64,000 nt of DNA from Hydrogenophaga sp. 2FB. GTDB lineage: Bacteria; Pseudomonadota; Gammaproteobacteria; Burkholderiales; Burkholderiaceae_C. Below are positions 1-11,429 of this stretch, piece after piece. The notes below the pieces were generated by a model, which was not told where the DNA came from, made no database searches, and was given only the letters and a program-made list of their open reading frames with translations. The stretch covers positions 1-64,000 of the forward strand of contig NZ_SCML01000034.1 in assembly GCF_005503365.1 (NCBI RefSeq), in the 5' to 3' direction. Each line of letters begins with the position of its first letter. The first letter of the stretch is position 1. A program made the position numbers and the translations under genes.

Positions 1-74
1 CACTACAACATCTGGCTGGTGATGATCCCCGCGACCGCCGCCGCGAGGATCATCACCAGCCAGATGTTGTAGTG
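1..74. repeat. Perfect 27-bp inverted repeat with 20-base loop at the window edge
   Basis: Positions 1-27 are the exact reverse complement of 48-74, separated by a GC-rich 20-base loop (28-47). One more C-G pair (28/47) extends the stem. The arm lies inside livM coding sequence, so coding DNA folds back on itself. This is the pattern of a fold-back chimera at a contig end rather than a terminator or binding site. Confidence 0.9.
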
Positions 75-371
75 CAGGCCGTTGGGGAACATGGCCTTGA
101 TGGCCGGGAAGGTGTCGGCGAGGTGGGGTGAGCCCAGCAACGCGAAGATATAGGCGCCCACCGCGAAGAAGGCGATGTAGCCCAGGTCCAGCAGGCCGGC
201 GTAGCCGACCACGATGTTCAGGCCGAGGGCCAGCAGCACGTACATGAGCGCGATATCGACAATGCGCACCCAGGAGTTGCTCCCGGTGGCTTGCAGGACG
301 ATGGGCAGCGCCAGCAGCAGAATGGCCGAGATGATCCAGACGATCAGCTTGCCGGTTTTGGTGTTCATCAT
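3..371 (-). CDS. livM: Branched-chain amino acid ABC transporter permease LivM, truncated
   Basis: N-terminal part of the second membrane permease of a high-affinity branched-chain amino acid (LIV/HAAT) importer. Hydrophobic helices are visible at about residues 8-28 and 33-60, with the family motif [22 protein letters not shown]. The start at 371 has a GGAG ribosome site six bases upstream; a second ATG follows at once. The reading is normal up to [13 protein letters not shown], then changes to IITSQML and a TAG stop because positions 1-27 are the exact reverse complement of 48-74. The family is usually 300-400 residues, so the 122-residue form is not a natural complete gene. livH lies 17 bp upstream on the same strand. 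The family call is firm; the truncation is probably artificial. Confidence 0.85.
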   Translation of the reverse strand: MMNTKTGKLIVWIISAILLLALPIVLQATGSNSWVRIVDIALMYVLLALGLNIVVGYAGLLDLGYIAFFAVGAYIFALLGSPHLADTFPAIKAMFPNGLHYNIWLVMILAAAVAGIITSQML

Positions 372-388
372 GTGGTTCTCCCTGGCGG

Positions 389-1318
389 TCAGGCGCGGTC
401 CGCCACACGTTCACCCAGCAGGCCCGAGGGGCGCAGCGTGAGCACGATGGCCAGCACGATGAAAGCGAAGATGTCGGTGTACTGGCTGCCCAGCACGCCA
501 CCGGTGAGCTTGCCGAGATAGCCGGCGCCCAAGGACTCGATCAGACCCAGGGCAATGCCCCCGACCACCGCACCGGCGAGGTTGCCGATGCCGCCCATGA
601 CCGCGGCCACGAAGGCCTTGAGGCCGGGCATGAACCCCATCGCGTGTTGCACCGTGCCGTAGTTGGACGCCCACATCACGCCCGCAATGGCCGCGAGCAT
701 GGCGCCGATGATGAAGGTGGCGGAGATGACCACGTCGGGCTTGATGCCCATGAGCGCGGCCACGCGCGGGTTCTCGGCGGTGGCCCGCATCGCGCGGCCC
801 AGATTGGTGCGGTTGACCAGCCACATGAGGAAGGCCAGCGTGACGGCCGTGGTGGCCAGGATGACGACTTGCGTGACCGAGACCACCGCACCGCCGAACT
901 CGATCGGCTCACGCGAGAGCATGGAAGGGTACGACTTGGGGTTGGGCGCCCAGATGATCATCGCGAAGGTCTGCAGCAGCAGCGACATCCCGATGGCGGT
1001 GATGAGGGGCGCCAATCGGTTCGAGTTGCGCAAGGGCCGGTAAGCCAGCTTCTCGATCGAGAAGTTCAGCACCGCGCAGATCACCATGGCGATGACGGTG
1101 GCCAGGAACAGTATCAACCAGGTGGGCAGGCCGGTGGACGCCTGCATCATCCAGCCGATGACGGTCCAGCTGGTGAGAGCGCCCACCATCAGCACGTCGC
1201 CGTGGGCAAAGTTGATCAGGCCGATGATGCCGTACACCATGGTGTAGCCGAGGGCTACCAGCGCATACATGCTGCCCAGTACCAGACCGTTGATGATCTG
1301 CTGTAGCAAAACTTCCAT
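389..1318 (-). CDS. livH: Branched-chain amino acid ABC transporter permease LivH
   Basis: First inner-membrane permease of the LIV/HAAT importer, 309 residues, the usual family length. The N-terminus carries the typical LivH signature ([20 protein letters not shown] followed by INFAHGD near residue 38), and about eight hydrophobic helices follow. Near residue 230 a [13 protein letters not shown] stretch matches the family's cytoplasmic EAA-like loop. A GGAGAA ribosome site sits about seven bases before the ATG. livM follows 17 bp downstream, so the two are co-transcribed; livG, livF and the binding protein are expected beyond the left edge. The leucine/isoleucine/valine substrate is inferred from the family; some members carry amides or urea. 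Confidence 0.93.
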   Translation of the reverse strand: MEVLLQQIINGLVLGSMYALVALGYTMVYGIIGLINFAHGDVLMVGALTSWTVIGWMMQASTGLPTWLILFLATVIAMVICAVLNFSIEKLAYRPLRNSNRLAPLITAIGMSLLLQTFAMIIWAPNPKSYPSMLSREPIEFGGAVVSVTQVVILATTAVTLAFLMWLVNRTNLGRAMRATAENPRVAALMGIKPDVVISATFIIGAMLAAIAGVMWASNYGTVQHAMGFMPGLKAFVAAVMGGIGNLAGAVVGGIALGLIESLGAGYLGKLTGGVLGSQYTDIFAFIVLAIVLTLRPSGLLGERVADRA

Positions 1319-1616
1319 GAAGATTTCTCCGTGTATGTGACAGGCCAGAAAACGCTCGTGACGCTGACCTGTTTCAACCTAGCAAAAAACCCGCCAGACA
1401 TGACCTTGAAACAGGACCGACTGCGGGTTGGTGGACGGATTGTAATGAGGCGCTTTTTGCGCCGAATGCTCGTAAGCCCTTAGCAGGCGCGGGTTTACCC
1501 GCGATTTAGACGCAGCTCCTCCAATCACATCAGCGCGATTGGCGGTTCATTAGTTCTTTTGATCATCGCGCTTCATGAGCGCGCGCGAAGCCTACCGGCA
1601 ATGCCTTGCGGATGGC
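1319..1616. other. Intergenic region between rarA and livH
   Basis: About 300 bp with no convincing gene. It must hold the end of the rarA transcript and the livH promoter (both minus strand). Several short inverted repeats are visible: GGCGC/GCGCC around 1449-1462, CGCGGGT/ACCCGCG around 1487-1503, GCGCT/AGCGC around 1567-1581, and AACCCGC at 1388 with GCGGGTT near 1423. None has a clear T-run, so I do not call a terminator. A reading frame entering here from 1575 on the plus strand is only the shadow of rarA. Confidence 0.5.
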
Positions 1617-2924
1617 TTACTCGTCACGCCCGGCGGCTTCATCGAGTCCACGGAGAAATTTCAGTTTCTCCTGGATCTTGACCTCAAGGCCCCGGGGCAC
1701 CGGTTGGTACCAGCCGGGGTCGGGGATGCCGTCCGGCAGATAGGTCTCACCCGCCGCATAGGCGTGCGGCTCGTCGTGCGCATAGCGGTACTCGTGGCCA
1801 TACCCCAGCTCTTTCATCAGCTTGGTCGGCGCGTTGCGCAGGTGCACGGGCACCTCACGGCTCTTGTCCTGCTTCACGAACGCGCGCGCCTGGTTGTAGG
1901 CGTTGTAGCCCGCGTTGCTCTTGGGCGCGATGGCGAGGTAGATCACGGCCTGCCCCAGCGCCAGCTCCCCCTCCGGACTGCCCAGGCGTTCGTACGTCAG
2001 GGCCGCGTCGTTGGCCACCTGCATGGCGCGCGGATCGGCCAGGCCGATGTCTTCCCACGCCATGCGCACGATGCGCCGCGACAGGTAGCGCGGATCGGCG
2101 CCGCCATCGAGCATGCGGCACAGCCAGTACAAGGCGCCGTCGGGGTTGGAACCCCGCACCGACTTGTGCAGGGCGGAAATCTGGTCGTAGAAGTTGTCGC
2201 CGCCCTTGTCGAACCGGCGCGCGTTGAGGCTCAAGGCATTGGTGATGAACTCGGCGTCGATCGTCTCGATGCCCGCCGCGCCCGCTGCCGTGTTGCATTG
2301 CTCCAGCAGGTTGAGGAAGCGCCGCGCATCGCCATCGGCATAGCCAATAAGGGTGTCAATGGCCTTCTCGTCGAACCGAAGGTGCCCGAGCGCTTCGGCC
2401 TGTGCGCGCTGGAGCAGTTGTTTCAGCTCGTCGTCGGTCAACGACTTCAGCACATAGACCTGGGCGCGCGACAACAAGGCCGAGTTCACTTCAAAGGAAG
2501 GGTTCTCGGTGGTCGCACCAATGAAGGTGAAGAGCCCCGACTCCACATGCGGCAACAGGGCGTCTTGCTGCGACTTGTTGAACCGGTGGATCTCGTCCAC
2601 GAACAGAATCGTGTGCCGGCCCTGCGACAGGTATTGCTGCGCCTGCTCCATCGCTGTCCGGATGTCCTTGACCCCCGAAAGCACCGCCGACAGCGCGATG
2701 AACTCGCTGCCGAAGGCATGGGCCGTGAGCCGGGCCAACGTGGTCTTGCCCACGCCCGGAGGCCCCCAGAAAATCATGGAGTGCGCCTTGCCCGACTGGA
2801 ACGCCAGGCGCAGCGGCTTGCCTTCGCCGAGCAGATGCGACTGTCCGACCACTTCGTCCAACACCCGAGGGCGAAGGGCCTCGGCGAGCGGCGCGGCAGG
2901 CTCTTGTGCGAACAGATCGGCCAC
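1617..2924 (-). CDS. rarA: Replication-associated recombination protein RarA (MgsA), AAA+ ATPase
   Basis: Clamp-loader-like AAA+ ATPase acting at stalled replication forks, 435 residues, normal length. Walker A GPPGVGKTT is at residues 54-62, Walker B FVDEIHRF at about 108-115, and a sensor stretch GATTENPSFEV follows. The C-terminal half carries the MgsA oligomerisation domain (SVRGSNPDGALYWL, then RMAWEDIGLADP). It starts 8 bp downstream of the lolA stop, so it is the last gene of the ftsK-lolA-rarA run. This order is the same as in enterobacteria, which supports the identification. Confidence 0.96.
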   Translation of the reverse strand: MADLFAQEPAAPLAEALRPRVLDEVVGQSHLLGEGKPLRLAFQSGKAHSMIFWGPPGVGKTTLARLTAHAFGSEFIALSAVLSGVKDIRTAMEQAQQYLSQGRHTILFVDEIHRFNKSQQDALLPHVESGLFTFIGATTENPSFEVNSALLSRAQVYVLKSLTDDELKQLLQRAQAEALGHLRFDEKAIDTLIGYADGDARRFLNLLEQCNTAAGAAGIETIDAEFITNALSLNARRFDKGGDNFYDQISALHKSVRGSNPDGALYWLCRMLDGGADPRYLSRRIVRMAWEDIGLADPRAMQVANDAALTYERLGSPEGELALGQAVIYLAIAPKSNAGYNAYNQARAFVKQDKSREVPVHLRNAPTKLMKELGYGHEYRYAHDEPHAYAAGETYLPDGIPDPGWYQPVPRGLEVKIQEKLKFLRGLDEAAGRDE

Positions 2925-2932
2925 AGACGTGC

Positions 2933-3571
2933 TCAGGGCCGGATGACGGCGGCGCCGGGCGGCGGCTGGAACTTGAAATCCGATGCCTTCAAGGCGGCAT
3001 TGGCCTGCCAGCCGTTGAACGTGAGCACCGAGCGCTGACCCAGGCTGTCTTCAATGTCGAGCACCGAGAGCTGCCCCTGGCGAAAGCCCACGCGCACCAT
3101 CTGCAACTGGCCATCGCGGTCCTTCGGACGCGCTTCCACCCATTCCAGCCCCTCCTTGGCGGGAGCCGACTTGAGCTCGAACGCATCCGACAGGCCCTTG
3201 AGATCGGCGCCCGCGGCGATCAACGCGGCCGGCGTGCTGCCCAGGGCGTCCTTCTGCGAGCGCGAGGTCACCTGGTTCAGATCCACGTCGTACAGCCACA
3301 GGGTCTGGCCGTCGGCCACGATGGTCTGCTCGAAGGGCTTGGCGTAGACGAAACGAAACCGGTTGGGCCGCAGAAATTCGAAGGTGCCGCTGGAGGTTTT
3401 GCTGCGCGCCACGGTGTCGCTGGCGCGCTTGGGTGAGGTCACCACCTGGGTGAAGCTGGCTTTGCCGGCGTCGACGTCGCGCAGGAACTTCTCGAGGTCT
3501 TGCAGGCCTTCGGCCTGGGCGGCGAAGGCCGACAACAGGAGTGCGCCAGCGGTAAGGAGTTGCTTGATCAT
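2933..3571 (-). CDS. lolA: Outer-membrane lipoprotein carrier protein LolA
   Basis: Periplasmic chaperone that takes mature lipoproteins from the LolCDE transporter to LolB at the outer membrane. 212 residues with a signal peptide, MIKQLLTAGALLLSAFAAQA, cleaved before EG. The mature part has the LolA pattern, including SGTFEFLRPNRFRFVY and the DGQTLWLYDVDLNQVT strand. An upstream ATG at 3622 overlaps the ftsK stop (ATGA) and would give a 229-residue form with an unusually long, charged n-region; I prefer 3571 because it begins directly at a normal signal peptide. Its transporter genes lolD and lolC/E lie far away at 46.9-48.8 kb. Confidence 0.93.
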   Translation of the reverse strand: MIKQLLTAGALLLSAFAAQAEGLQDLEKFLRDVDAGKASFTQVVTSPKRASDTVARSKTSSGTFEFLRPNRFRFVYAKPFEQTIVADGQTLWLYDVDLNQVTSRSQKDALGSTPAALIAAGADLKGLSDAFELKSAPAKEGLEWVEARPKDRDGQLQMVRVGFRQGQLSVLDIEDSLGQRSVLTFNGWQANAALKASDFKFQPPPGAAVIRP

Positions 3572-3618
3572 GAAAGGTCTGACCCGGTTGCGCCGACTTG
3601 GTTGCAAGCCGGCTTCGT

Positions 3619-5967
<2,349 letters not shown>

Positions 5968-6047
5968 AGGCCTCGCTGAAATCCAGCGGCAAGCTTACTC
6001 CATGAGGCGGCGCGATCAGGCCGCGCCGACCTGCCCCGGCAGTGCGC

Positions 6048-6722
6048 TCAACCCAGTGAGTTGAGGCGTTCCTTGATGAGGGTGCTGCCGGCCTCGTTCA
6101 CCTCGATAAAGCCCCGGTCCTCGAGGTCCTTCATCACCCGGCTGACCATTTCACGCGACGCCCCGATCATCTTCGCCACGTCCTGGCGCGACACACGGTC
6201 CTTGATCGTCAGCACACCCTCCTTGTCGGGCTGCGCGAACTCCAGCAGCGCACGGGCGACACGGCCGTACACATCCATCAGCGCCAGGGATTCGATCTTG
6301 CGGTCGGCATGGCGCAGGCGCTGCACCAGGCCCTTCATCACCGCATAGGCCATCGACGTGTTCTCGGGCAGGCAGCGCGCGAACTCGGTGCGCCCCAGGA
6401 TCAGCACGTCGGTCTGCACTTCCGCGCGCACCGTGGCCGAGTGCGGCTGGTTGTCGATCAGGCTCATCTCGCCCACGTAATCCCCCGGATTCATCGTGGC
6501 CAGGATGACCTCGCGTCCGCGCGTGTCCGTGGTCATCACCCGGGCCCGTCCCGTGAGCACGATGGCCAGACAATTGGACTTCTTGCCTTGCTCGACGATG
6601 CACTCCCCCCGTTTGAACCGCCTCTTGATCACCGAGTCCGCCACCGACTCGGCCTGCGCCTGGGTCAAGGTGGAAAACAACGGAACCCGGCGGATCAGAT
6701 CAAGATTGGACAGCAGAGACAT
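6048..6722 (-). CDS. Crp/Fnr-family transcriptional regulator
   Basis: 224 residues: cyclic-nucleotide-type effector domain (about 10-125), dimerisation helix (about 125-150) and winged helix (about 150-224). The recognition helix SREMVSRVMKDLE keeps the Arg190, Glu191 and Arg195 arrangement that CRP uses to read TGTGA half-sites. In the phosphate-binding cassette Glu85 and Ser95 are present, but the cyclic-nucleotide phosphate Arg is His94, so cAMP binding is doubtful. The start at 6722 has an AAGGA site seven bases upstream; longer readings run back through trxB. It is divergent from trxB and upstream of ftsK, where enterobacteria have lrp. Confidence 0.9.
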   Translation of the reverse strand: MSLLSNLDLIRRVPLFSTLTQAQAESVADSVIKRRFKRGECIVEQGKKSNCLAIVLTGRARVMTTDTRGREVILATMNPGDYVGEMSLIDNQPHSATVRAEVQTDVLILGRTEFARCLPENTSMAYAVMKGLVQRLRHADRKIESLALMDVYGRVARALLEFAQPDKEGVLTIKDRVSRQDVAKMIGASREMVSRVMKDLEDRGFIEVNEAGSTLIKERLNSLG

Positions 6723-6773
6723 GCGTGTATTCCTTGGTTGGGTCAGCGCGCGCAGCGCTCTTTCATACAATGA

Positions 6774-7826
<1,053 letters not shown>

Positions 7827-7837
7827 TGCACCGATCC

Positions 7838-7866
7838 TGGCGAGCCCGTGGCCCTTTGGCTATAAT
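7838..7866 (+). promoter_or_regulatory. Probable promoter of rpmB-rpmG
   Basis: A perfect TATAAT -10 hexamer is at 7861-7866, just after trxB. The hexamer 17 bases upstream (7838-7843, TGGCGA) matches TTGACA poorly. The position fits initiation near 7873 and an untranslated leader of about 145 bases before rpmB. Confidence 0.6.
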
Positions 7867-7963
7867 TGCGGGCTTTGCTGAGATTTACCGGTTCTCCCGG
7901 GCACGAAGCAGATTCATGGGTTACCGCCACCCTTTCCTGGCGAGGTGAGGCTGATGGACCCGA

Positions 7964-7981
7964 AACGGAAAACCTTCCGTT
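7964..7981 (+). other. Hairpin in the rpmB leader
   Basis: AACGGAA (7964-7970) and TTCCGTT (7975-7981) pair perfectly across a four-base loop, 38 bases before the rpmB start. A second, weaker stem CGCCA/TGGCG lies at 7925-7942. Whether the leader is regulatory is unknown; no family was recognised. Confidence 0.4.
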
Positions 7982-8019
7982 CGCGGCCAGAAGCTGTTTG
8001 AAATGATCGGAGTGTCCTC

Positions 8020-8253
8020 ATGGCACGCGTCTGCGACGTCACGGGCAAGAAGCCCATGGTCGGGAACAACGTTTCCCACGCCAACAACAAAACCAAGCGC
8101 CGGTTCCTGCCGAACCTGCAATACCGCCGTTTCTGGGTCGAGAGCGAAAACCGTTGGGTGCGTCTGCGCGTCTCCGGTGCCGCCCTGCGCCTGATCGACA
8201 AAAACGGCATTGATTCCGTGCTCGCCGACCTGCGCGCACGCGGTCAAGCTTAA
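8020..8253 (+). CDS. rpmB: 50S ribosomal protein L28
   Basis: 77-residue basic protein of the large ribosomal subunit. It opens with the invariant [22 protein letters not shown] and has the [14 protein letters not shown] strand and a C-terminal [12 protein letters not shown] helix, matching L28 over its full length. A weak GGAG lies upstream of the ATG. rpmG follows after 12 bp, the conserved rpmB-rpmG pair. Confidence 0.98.
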   Translation: MARVCDVTGKKPMVGNNVSHANNKTKRRFLPNLQYRRFWVESENRWVRLRVSGAALRLIDKNGIDSVLADLRARGQA

Positions 8254-8265
8254 GGAGAACCGAAC

Positions 8266-8436
8266 ATGGCAACCAAAGGCGCACGCGAAAAGATCAAGCT
8301 GGAATCCACCGCTGGAACCGGCCACTTCTACACCACCACCAAAAACAAGAAGACCACGCCTGAAAAGATGCTGATCAAGAAATTTGATCCGAAGGCCCGC
8401 AAGCACGTGGACTACAAGGAAATCAAGCTCAAGTAA
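8266..8436 (+). CDS. rpmG: 50S ribosomal protein L33
   Basis: 56-residue protein reading [20 protein letters not shown], then a [15 protein letters not shown] segment and a Lys-rich C-terminus ending in EIKLK. This is the full L33 length. It lacks the zinc-binding CxxC pairs of the C+ form, so it is the zinc-independent type. AAGGAG stands eight bases before the ATG. It is co-transcribed with rpmB and followed by a strong terminator. Confidence 0.97.
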   Translation: MATKGAREKIKLESTAGTGHFYTTTKNKKTTPEKMLIKKFDPKARKHVDYKEIKLK

Positions 8437-8454
8437 TCGAGCCGATCCCCCTAC

Positions 8455-8485
8455 AAAAAAGCCGCTGTAACCCAGCGGCTTTTTT
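8455..8485 (+). terminator. Rho-independent terminator of rpmB-rpmG
   Basis: AGCCGCTG and CAGCGGCT pair across TAACC, with an A-run before and a six-T run after. It is 18 bases past the rpmG stop. The flanking A and T runs make it able to work in both directions. Confidence 0.93.
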
Positions 8486-8523
8486 GTGCGCGATCACAAA
8501 CAAATCCGAGTCCGAGCGGCCAT

Positions 8524-8550
8524 AAAAAAACCACCCCGCGGGGTGGTTTT
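8524..8550 (-). terminator. Rho-independent terminator of the desaturase gene
   Basis: ACCACCCC and GGGGTGGT pair across CGC..., with seven A bases on the left that read as a T-run on the minus strand. It lies 20 bases beyond the desaturase stop at 8571 and faces the ribosomal terminator next to it. Confidence 0.9.
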
Positions 8551-8570
8551 CAGATCCGCGGTACGGGCGA

Positions 8571-9797
8571 TCAGGCGTGTGCAGAGCGCAGGCGGATCGA
8601 GAAGTCGCGCAGTGCGGCGATGCCGCTCTCTTCGGCACGTCGGCACCAGGCCTGCAGATCGACCGCCAGTTGTTCGCGGGTCGAGTTGGTGCTGGACCAC
8701 AGAGCGCGCAGTTCTTCGCGCATGGTCATCATCTTGTCCAGCACCGGGTGCTCGGCGCGCACCTGGGCCAGTTGCGGCTTGACGTTGGCAGGCACCTTTT
8801 CGTCGTCGCGGTGCAGCCAGCGGCGCGCGGCTTGCAACAGGGTCGCATCGCCACGGCGTTGTTTCAGAGCCTCGAGTTCGTGCTTGCAGGCGGCGCGCAT
8901 TTCACGGGCATAGCCGGCCATCACTTCATAGCGGTTGGCGATGATCGCCTCCAGCGTCTTCTCGTCGGCCACCGGGCGCACGGCGCCGTAAGCCATCTTC
9001 GGCGGCACCTTCTTCACCGAGGCCAGACCCACCGACTTCATCATGGTGATGTACATCCAGCCAATGTCGAACTCGTAGGGCTTGACCGACAGCTTGGCCG
9101 ACGTGGGGTAGGTGTGGTGGTTGTTGTGCAGCTCTTCGCCGCCAATGAGGATGCCCCAGGGCGACACGTTGGTGCTGGCGTCGGCGGCTTCGAAGTTGCG
9201 GTAACCCCACCAGTGGCCAATGCCGTTGATGATGCCGGCGGCCGTCACGGGAATCCAGATCATCTGGATGGCCCACACGGTCACGCCCAGCACGCCGAAC
9301 AGGGCGACGTTGATGATGAGCATGAGGGTCACGCCGAGGCGCGAATGGCCGGTGTAGAGATGCTTTTCGATCCAGTCGTTCGGCGTGTTGTGGCCGTAAC
9401 GCTCCAGGGTTTCCTGGTTCTTGGCTTCGGCGCGGTAGAGCTCGCTGCCTTCATAGAAGACCTTCTTGATGCCGAACACCACCGGGCTGTGCGGGTCGCC
9501 TTCGTGTTCGCACTTGGCGTGGTGCTTGCGGTGGATGGCCGTCCATTCCTTGGTGACCATGCCGGTGGTGAGCCAGAGCCAGAACCGGAAAAAATGAGAC
9601 GCAATGGGGTGCAGATCCAGCGAGCGGTGTGCCTGGTGGCGGTGCAGGAAGATCGTGACGCTGGCGATGGTGATGTGCGCGAACACCAAAGCCACCAGAA
9701 TGGCTTGCCACCAGGTGGCACCGGTCAGACCTTGGGCCAGGAACTGGATCAGGCCGTCCCACAGCGAGGACACGATTCCGGAATCGGAAGAAAACAT
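8571..9797 (-). CDS. Acyl-CoA (delta-9 type) fatty acid desaturase
   Basis: Integral-membrane di-iron desaturase that puts a double bond into fatty acyl chains. 408 residues. All three histidine boxes are present: HRHQAH at 52-57, HRKHH at 89-93 and HNNHH at 224-228. Membrane helices are at about 30-50, 66-82, 155-175 and 178-195. The C-terminal 150 residues are polar and helical, longer than in minimal desaturases, as in betaproteobacterial stearoyl-CoA 9-desaturase relatives. Isolated gene with its own terminator; membrane fluidity control is inferred. The exact acyl substrate (CoA, ACP or phospholipid) cannot be told from sequence. Confidence 0.92.
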   Translation of the reverse strand: MFSSDSGIVSSLWDGLIQFLAQGLTGATWWQAILVALVFAHITIASVTIFLHRHQAHRSLDLHPIASHFFRFWLWLTTGMVTKEWTAIHRKHHAKCEHEGDPHSPVVFGIKKVFYEGSELYRAEAKNQETLERYGHNTPNDWIEKHLYTGHSRLGVTLMLIINVALFGVLGVTVWAIQMIWIPVTAAGIINGIGHWWGYRNFEAADASTNVSPWGILIGGEELHNNHHTYPTSAKLSVKPYEFDIGWMYITMMKSVGLASVKKVPPKMAYGAVRPVADEKTLEAIIANRYEVMAGYAREMRAACKHELEALKQRRGDATLLQAARRWLHRDDEKVPANVKPQLAQVRAEHPVLDKMMTMREELRALWSSTNSTREQLAVDLQAWCRRAEESGIAALRDFSIRLRSAHA

Positions 9798-9967
9798 GGA
9801 TTTCCTAAAAGACCGCCCTGGGTCTCGGGGATGAAGCAGCGCCTGGCCCGTGGGCGGAGTGGGCCGGCAGCGAAGCAGGGATTTTAAGGCCCGGGGTGCA
9901 AATCACCAACCCAACGGGCCTCGCGGTTGCACACTTCCGCGTTCAATTCGGGTGACTTGGCCACATT

Positions 9968-11236
9968 TCAAGGCTTTTTCCGCCAAACGGCAGCGAAAAA
10001 GCCGTCTGTTGCGTGCCGATGGGGCCACAAGCGCAGCCATTGACCTGTGTCAACCGAACACAGTGTCGAGGCGTCGGAAACATGCGCGCCGTCCAGAATC
10101 GACGCGACGGGGACGGCTTCGAAGTCCGGGTGCGCGGCGCCGAAGGCCTCGGCCACCTGCTCGTTCTCGGCCTGCAAAAGGCTGCAGGTTGCATACACCA
10201 GCCGGCCGCCGGGCTTGAGCAGGCGCGCCGCGCTGTGCAGGATGGCCTGCTGCAGCGCCGCCTGCGCCGCCACGGTCTGGGGTGTCTGGCGCCATTTCAG
10301 GTCCGGACTGCGCCGCAGGGTGCCCAGGCCCGAGCAGGGGGCGTCGACCAGCACCCGGTCGATCTTGCCCGCCAGGCGCTTGATGCGGTCATCGCGCTCG
10401 TGGGCGATCGCCACGGGATGCACATTGGACAGGCCACTGCGTGCCAACCGCGGTTTGAGGGCGTCGAGCCGGTGGCCCGAGGTGTCGAACGCATAGAGCC
10501 GACCGCTGTTGCGCATGGCCGCGCCGATGGCCAGGGTCTTGCCGCCCGCACCGGCGCAGAAATCGACCACCATCTCGCCGCGCTTGGCGTCCAGCAGCAG
10601 CGCCAGCAGCTGCGACCCTTCGTCCTGCACTTCCACCTCGCCCTGCACGAAGGCGGGCAGTTTGCTCAGCGAGGGCTTACCTTGCAAACGAATGCCCAAC
10701 GGCGAGTACGGCGTGCCCGTGGCGGTGAGTCCGGCCTTGTGCAGGCTGGTCAGCACGGCCTCGCGCTTGGCCTTGAGCACGTTCACGCGCAGGTCCAGTG
10801 GCGCGGGCTGGTTCAGGCTGGCCACCAGGGCGTCGAATTCGTCACCCACCTGTTCGCGCAGGGCGGTGGCGAGCCATTCGGGCAGATTGTGGCGGTGGGG
10901 CGCCATCAGGTCGGCGTCCGTCACGGCATCGCAGTGGTCGAGCCAGGTTTTTTCCGGCTCGGTCAGCGCGCTCTTGATGAAGTCGCGGTCACCCGGGAAG
11001 GCCAGGATCGCCAGTCGGCGCCATTTGGAACCGCTGCCGGAGCGGGCCAGCCATTCCAGCTTCAGGCGCTCGCGCAGGATGGCGTAGACGGTGTCGGACA
11101 GGGTGGCGCGCTCGCGCGGGCCGAGTGAGCGGTTCTCACGAAAGTGGCGGGCCACGACGGCATCGGCCGGGTGTTCGAATTTGAAGACTTGCTCGATCAG
11201 GCTGGCGCATTCGTCCAGGAGGGCTTTGGGGTGCAT
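9968..11236 (-). CDS. RsmB/NOP2-family RNA (cytosine-5) methyltransferase
   Basis: SAM-dependent m5C RNA methyltransferase, 422 residues from ATG 11236. The SAM motif VVDFCAGAGGKTLAIG is near residues 230-245, catalytic DAPCSGLGTLRR near 310 and the second Cys motif YATCSLLQAENE near 362. The N-terminal 130 residues are a short helical domain rather than a clear NusB-like domain, so I do not assign it as RsmB itself. The start begins at a typical MHPKALLDECASLI; an upstream frame to 11689 runs through prfC and is spurious. An intergenic hairpin repeat lies between it and divergent prfC. Confidence 0.88.
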   Translation of the reverse strand: MHPKALLDECASLIEQVFKFEHPADAVVARHFRENRSLGPRERATLSDTVYAILRERLKLEWLARSGSGSKWRRLAILAFPGDRDFIKSALTEPEKTWLDHCDAVTDADLMAPHRHNLPEWLATALREQVGDEFDALVASLNQPAPLDLRVNVLKAKREAVLTSLHKAGLTATGTPYSPLGIRLQGKPSLSKLPAFVQGEVEVQDEGSQLLALLLDAKRGEMVVDFCAGAGGKTLAIGAAMRNSGRLYAFDTSGHRLDALKPRLARSGLSNVHPVAIAHERDDRIKRLAGKIDRVLVDAPCSGLGTLRRSPDLKWRQTPQTVAAQAALQQAILHSAARLLKPGGRLVYATCSLLQAENEQVAEAFGAAHPDFEAVPVASILDGAHVSDASTLCSVDTGQWLRLWPHRHATDGFFAAVWRKKP

Positions 11237-11246
11237 AGGGGTATTG

Positions 11247-11340
11247 TCGCCCCCTGGATTGGAAGGCCCCCTGCGCCGCTGCGCGGCTTCCCCCCAGGGG
11301 GACGATGCCTGTGGCCCGGCGAAGCCGGTTCCACGGCATC
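11247..11340. repeat. Double-hairpin intergenic repeat
   Basis: Two adjacent imperfect hairpins fill the gap before prfC. The first (11247-11305) pairs TCGCCCCCTGG with CCAGGGGGACGA and has an inner GCCGC/GCGGC stem. The second (11304-11340) pairs GATGCCTGTGG with CCACGGCATC and has an inner CCGGC/GCCGG stem. From memory, elements with this pattern are scattered between genes in Comamonadaceae; only one copy is in this window. Confidence 0.65.
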
Positions 11341-11429
11341 TCTGGGTCAGGCCCGCGCTCCGGCGAGGCTTTTTCCACCTTGGACAACTGCTCCGGCGAC
11401 GGTTGCCACGCCGGGGATAATCAGAGGCT

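Noticed and set aside
48-74. Terminator or operator hairpin inside livM
   Set aside because: The arm is coding sequence copied in reverse with no T-run; an assembly fold-back explains it better.
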